A stretch of DNA of 7,208 nucleotides, taken from assembly GCA_003564925.1 (NCBI GenBank), contig PXDW01000004.1:1-7208 (forward strand), in the 5' to 3' direction. This document shows positions 5,771-7,208 of the stretch, in pieces (positions within the stretch are counted from its first letter, which is position 1; every line of letters starts with the position of its first letter). Source of the stretch: Candidatus Woesearchaeota archaeon (GTDB taxonomy: Archaea > Nanobdellota > Nanobdellia > Woesearchaeales > PXDW01). The notes beneath the pieces were generated by a model. The model had not been told where the DNA came from. It saw only the letters and a list, made by a program, of their open reading frames with translations, and searched no databases. Both the position numbers and the translations under genes were made by a program.

Positions 5771-5785
5771 CTTTATAAAGTTTTC
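5771..5785 (-). promoter_or_regulatory. BRE/TATA promoter of the SLT gene
   Basis: The minus strand reads GAAAACTTTATAAAG: a purine-rich BRE followed by a TATA box centred about 27 nt before ATG 5748. This fits a leaderless mRNA. CTTTATAAAG is itself a perfect palindrome. Confidence 0.6.
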
Positions 5786-5794
5786 TATTTGTTA

Positions 5795-6016
5795 CTACTT
5801 ATTAGTTGTTATATAATTTTGTTTAACATTATCTGGAATATTGTTATAAAAGAAATTTTCAGCATTCACTCTGTTCTCTCTAAAAGTATCCATACTATCT
5901 TGTATTTTTTTATCAAGTTCTTCTTGTTTATTTAGAGAAAGGTTATCATAATCAAACAAAGATCTAAGTCGTGTTTGAAACCCTATTATATTGTCTCTAT
6001 TATTTTTAAATAGCAT
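5795..6016 (-). CDS. Hypothetical 73-aa protein
   Basis: Not recognised. A small charged protein with no signal peptide or membrane helix. Likely helices are LSLNKQEELDKKIQDSMDTF (27-46) and ENRVNAENFFYNNIPDNVK (47-65). It is rich in Asn, Lys and Asp. Support for a real gene is the archaeal promoter at the leaderless distance from ATG 6016 and the position in a same-strand run. The next gene downstream (SLT) starts 46 bp after this stop and has its own TATA box, so they may be separately transcribed. It ends with tandem stops TAG TAA in a context nearly the same as the end of the 6102-6614 gene. Possible roles such as a small partner, adaptor or antitoxin-sized protein cannot be told apart. 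Confidence 0.6.
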   Translation of the reverse strand: MLFKNNRDNIIGFQTRLRSLFDYDNLSLNKQEELDKKIQDSMDTFRENRVNAENFFYNNIPDNVKQNYITTNK

Positions 6017-6034
6017 AATATGCTGTGTGTAATA

Positions 6035-6052
6035 CTTATATATAAATCTTTC
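6035..6052 (-). promoter_or_regulatory. BRE/TATA promoter of the 73-aa gene
   Basis: The minus strand reads GAAAGATTTATATATAAG: BRE (GAAAGA) plus TTTATATATAA, centred about 25 nt before ATG 6016, with no SD. The 11-base TATA core is the same as in the promoters at 3012-3029 and 6635-6652. Confidence 0.6.
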
Positions 6053-6101
6053 TATAATTACTACTAAATAGTTACATATTAATTCCTATTACTTAAAGTT
6101 A

Positions 6102-6614
6102 CTATTTATTATTTTTATAGAACTTAGATTCTATATCTATACTTTTGCATAACCTATTATGATCAAAACTGTCCATAACTAGATAAACTAAAGCTGATAT
6201 TCCTAACCCTACGCATGCCCCTAAAGCTATTGAATCCCTATTATTTGTGTATACCTGGCTGTTTGTAATGTTGCTAGCAACATTGTTTCCGTAAGTTATT
6301 AGATTTTCATATAAAATTTCCATCCTGTTGTAAAAATCAGGAAAGTTTTGCATGATACTATTATTAAAAAATTCAAACACAGGATTTGTTTCTAGAGAAA
6401 GATCTATTTTTTGATAATCATATTTGAATTTATCAAATATAGAATTTAAATAGCCACTAAATATGCCTCCTGTAGCTCCCGCTACAAAACCAGAACATAA
6501 TTTTGTTAATGTTCTCCCATTTCTTTTTCTTTTTTTTTCTTCTATAGGCTCATATATTTTTTCTGCTTCCAGTATAGAAATGTCTTTGGTTAAGCTAGAG
6601 CTGTTTTTTTCCAT
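6102..6614 (-). CDS. Small membrane protein with two glycine-rich TM segments
   Basis: Family not recognised. The 170-aa product has a charged N-terminus ending in KKRKRNGR (27-34). A glycine-rich hydrophobic segment follows (about 36-60; G42, G46, G49, G50, G54 in zipper-like spacing), then a ~67-residue polar loop, a second segment (about 128-147; SIALGACVGLGISALVYLVM, G132/G136/G138) and a charged tail. By the positive-inside rule both ends are cytoplasmic and the loop outside; the loop carries N-glycosylation sequons NNS (84-86) and NIT (115-117). The open frame extends to a TTG at 6674, but ATG 6614 is chosen because a strong BRE/TATA sits 26 nt upstream of it and the longer form would overlap the kinase gene. 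Glycine-zipper segments often drive oligomerisation. With the nearby lytic transglycosylase, a pore- or holin-like role is conceivable but unproven. Confidence 0.7.
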   Translation of the reverse strand: MEKNSSSLTKDISILEAEKIYEPIEEKKRKRNGRTLTKLCSGFVAGATGGIFSGYLNSIFDKFKYDYQKIDLSLETNPVFEFFNNSIMQNFPDFYNRMEILYENLITYGNNVASNITNSQVYTNNRDSIALGACVGLGISALVYLVMDSFDHNRLCKSIDIESKFYKNNK

Positions 6615-6634
6615 ATAAAAAATAAAAAAATAAA

Positions 6635-6652
6635 TTATATATAAATATTTCT
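6635..6652 (-). promoter_or_regulatory. BRE/TATA promoter of the two-TM protein gene
   Basis: The minus strand reads AGAAATATTTATATATAA, the TATA core centred about 26 nt before ATG 6614. It is the same 18 bases as the promoter at 3012-3029 and abuts the stop codon of the kinase gene, so the two genes are probably transcribed separately. Confidence 0.6.
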
Positions 6653-7208
6653 CAAATTGCTGCTCTAAAAACAAGAATTGCTAAAGCTGAGATCAATGGA
6701 ATCAAAATATTATCATCAATATTTAGATACCTTAAATCGATAGCCTCTGCAGACATGCCAAAAAAGCTTGCAATTAATGCTTCGAATGGATTTACAAATA
6801 ACATCGCTCCAAAAAAAGCAAATAAAGCTCCTGCTAAAGTTCCTTCAAATAATTTATCTTTTGATAAAGGATGATTTAATCTGCCAAAATGTTTGCCAAT
6901 TAATATGCTGATAGAATCTCCTAATGTCAATACAGCAATACTTGCAAGAGCAATATCTTTAGAAAATAAGCTTACAGAAAAAAAACAACCAATCAGAAAA
7001 GTAAGCATTCCTAATGCTGGAAATTTTTTTCTATACTGCTTTCTTTCGAATTTATCCAAAAACCATGAAATTACAGGAATATCAACCTTAGAAGATATAT
7101 AAGACCCGATAGCTGCAGCTGTAATGAATAAAAACAAAAGAAATGGGGTTAAAAAATTAATATGATACAATATAATAACAGAAACTCCGAGCAGAATATG
7201 AAAAATTT
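6652..7208 (-). CDS. Polyprenol/diacylglycerol kinase-family membrane protein (5' end outside the window)
   Basis: An integral membrane protein of the SEC59/Dgk1 type (COG0170-like), whose members phosphorylate dolichol, other polyprenols or diacylglycerol, often with CTP. Visible hallmarks are DKFERKQYRKKFPALGMLTF, LGDSISILIGKHFGRLNHP, KLFEGTLAGALFAFFGA, and near the C-terminus AEAIDLRYLNIDDNILIPL; several hydrophobic helices alternate with these. A TTG at 7170 could start a 172-aa product, but the frame stays open to the window edge and reads FHILLGVSVIILYHINFL just before and across it. This matches the N-terminal (RK)xxH-xxxG segment of the family, so the gene is cut by the window end and the TTG is not its start. 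In an archaeon it could make the lipid-phosphate carrier for N-glycosylation or act in phospholipid salvage. Which lipid it uses cannot be told. Confidence 0.87.
   Translation of the reverse strand, partial: IFHILLGVSVIILYHINFLTPFLLFLFITAAAIGSYISSKVDIPVISWFLDKFERKQYRKKFPALGMLTFLIGCFFSVSLFSKDIALASIAVLTLGDSISILIGKHFGRLNHPLSKDKLFEGTLAGALFAFFGAMLFVNPFEALIASFFGMSAEAIDLRYLNIDDNILIPLISALAILVFRAAI

Noticed and set aside
6065..6108. 8-bp inverted repeat as a terminator of the two-TM gene
   Set aside because: The 28-nt loop, AT-rich stem and lack of a following T-run make a terminator unconvincing.
6615..6674. TTG at 6674 adding 20 hydrophobic residues to the two-TM protein
   Set aside because: The extension covers the BRE/TATA and overlaps the kinase gene. 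It looks hydrophobic only because AT-rich DNA encodes Ile, Phe and Tyr.

Overview
The window looks like a piece of a small, AT-rich archaeal genome, most likely of the DPANN type (Woesearchaeota/Pacearchaeota-like). Three things support this. There is an archaeal/eukaryal-type wyosine tRNA-modification enzyme (Taw1). Most genes have a BRE/TATA box centred about 24-28 nt before the start codon and no Shine-Dalgarno (SD) site, which is the layout of leaderless archaeal mRNAs. The proteins are short and rich in Lys, Asn and Ile. The phylum is an inference; the archaeal assignment is well supported.

Left part (1-2871), mostly housekeeping. On the minus strand there is dUTPase (dut, 209-637), with a possible 28-aa acidic ORF (126-212) coupled to it by an ATGA overlap, and a PepSY-like small protein (772-1284). 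Divergent from the latter is taw1 (1359-2300, plus strand). Its tail overlaps by 14 bp the tail of a convergent metallophosphoesterase gene (2287-2871, minus).

Middle (2872-4401), plus strand. A 227-bp, very AT-rich intergenic region carries a near-consensus archaeal promoter, then a small hairpin directly followed by a strong SD sequence. It drives an unrecognised Lys-rich 220-aa protein (3099-3761). Next is a C39-like papain-fold protein (3805-4401) whose predicted catalytic His is Asn.

Right part (4388-6614), minus strand, accessory. It holds a 134-aa unknown, a membrane-anchored SLT-type lytic transglycosylase (4801-5748), a 73-aa unknown (5795-6016) and a two-TM glycine-rich membrane protein (6102-6614). 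A peptidoglycan-cleaving enzyme is notable in an archaeon, because no archaeon makes murein. Together with the small membrane protein and small unknowns, this block is the best candidate here for an undescribed system, perhaps for attacking or entering bacterial walls, a lysis module, or a remnant of a mobile element. The window ends inside a polyprenol/diacylglycerol kinase-family gene (6652 to the edge, minus) for lipid-carrier phosphorylation.

Start codons were reassigned where TTG-initiated open frames were longer than the promoter or family evidence supports (dut, taw1, the two-TM protein). The kinase frame runs open off the window edge. No tRNA, rRNA, CRISPR array or insertion sequence was seen.
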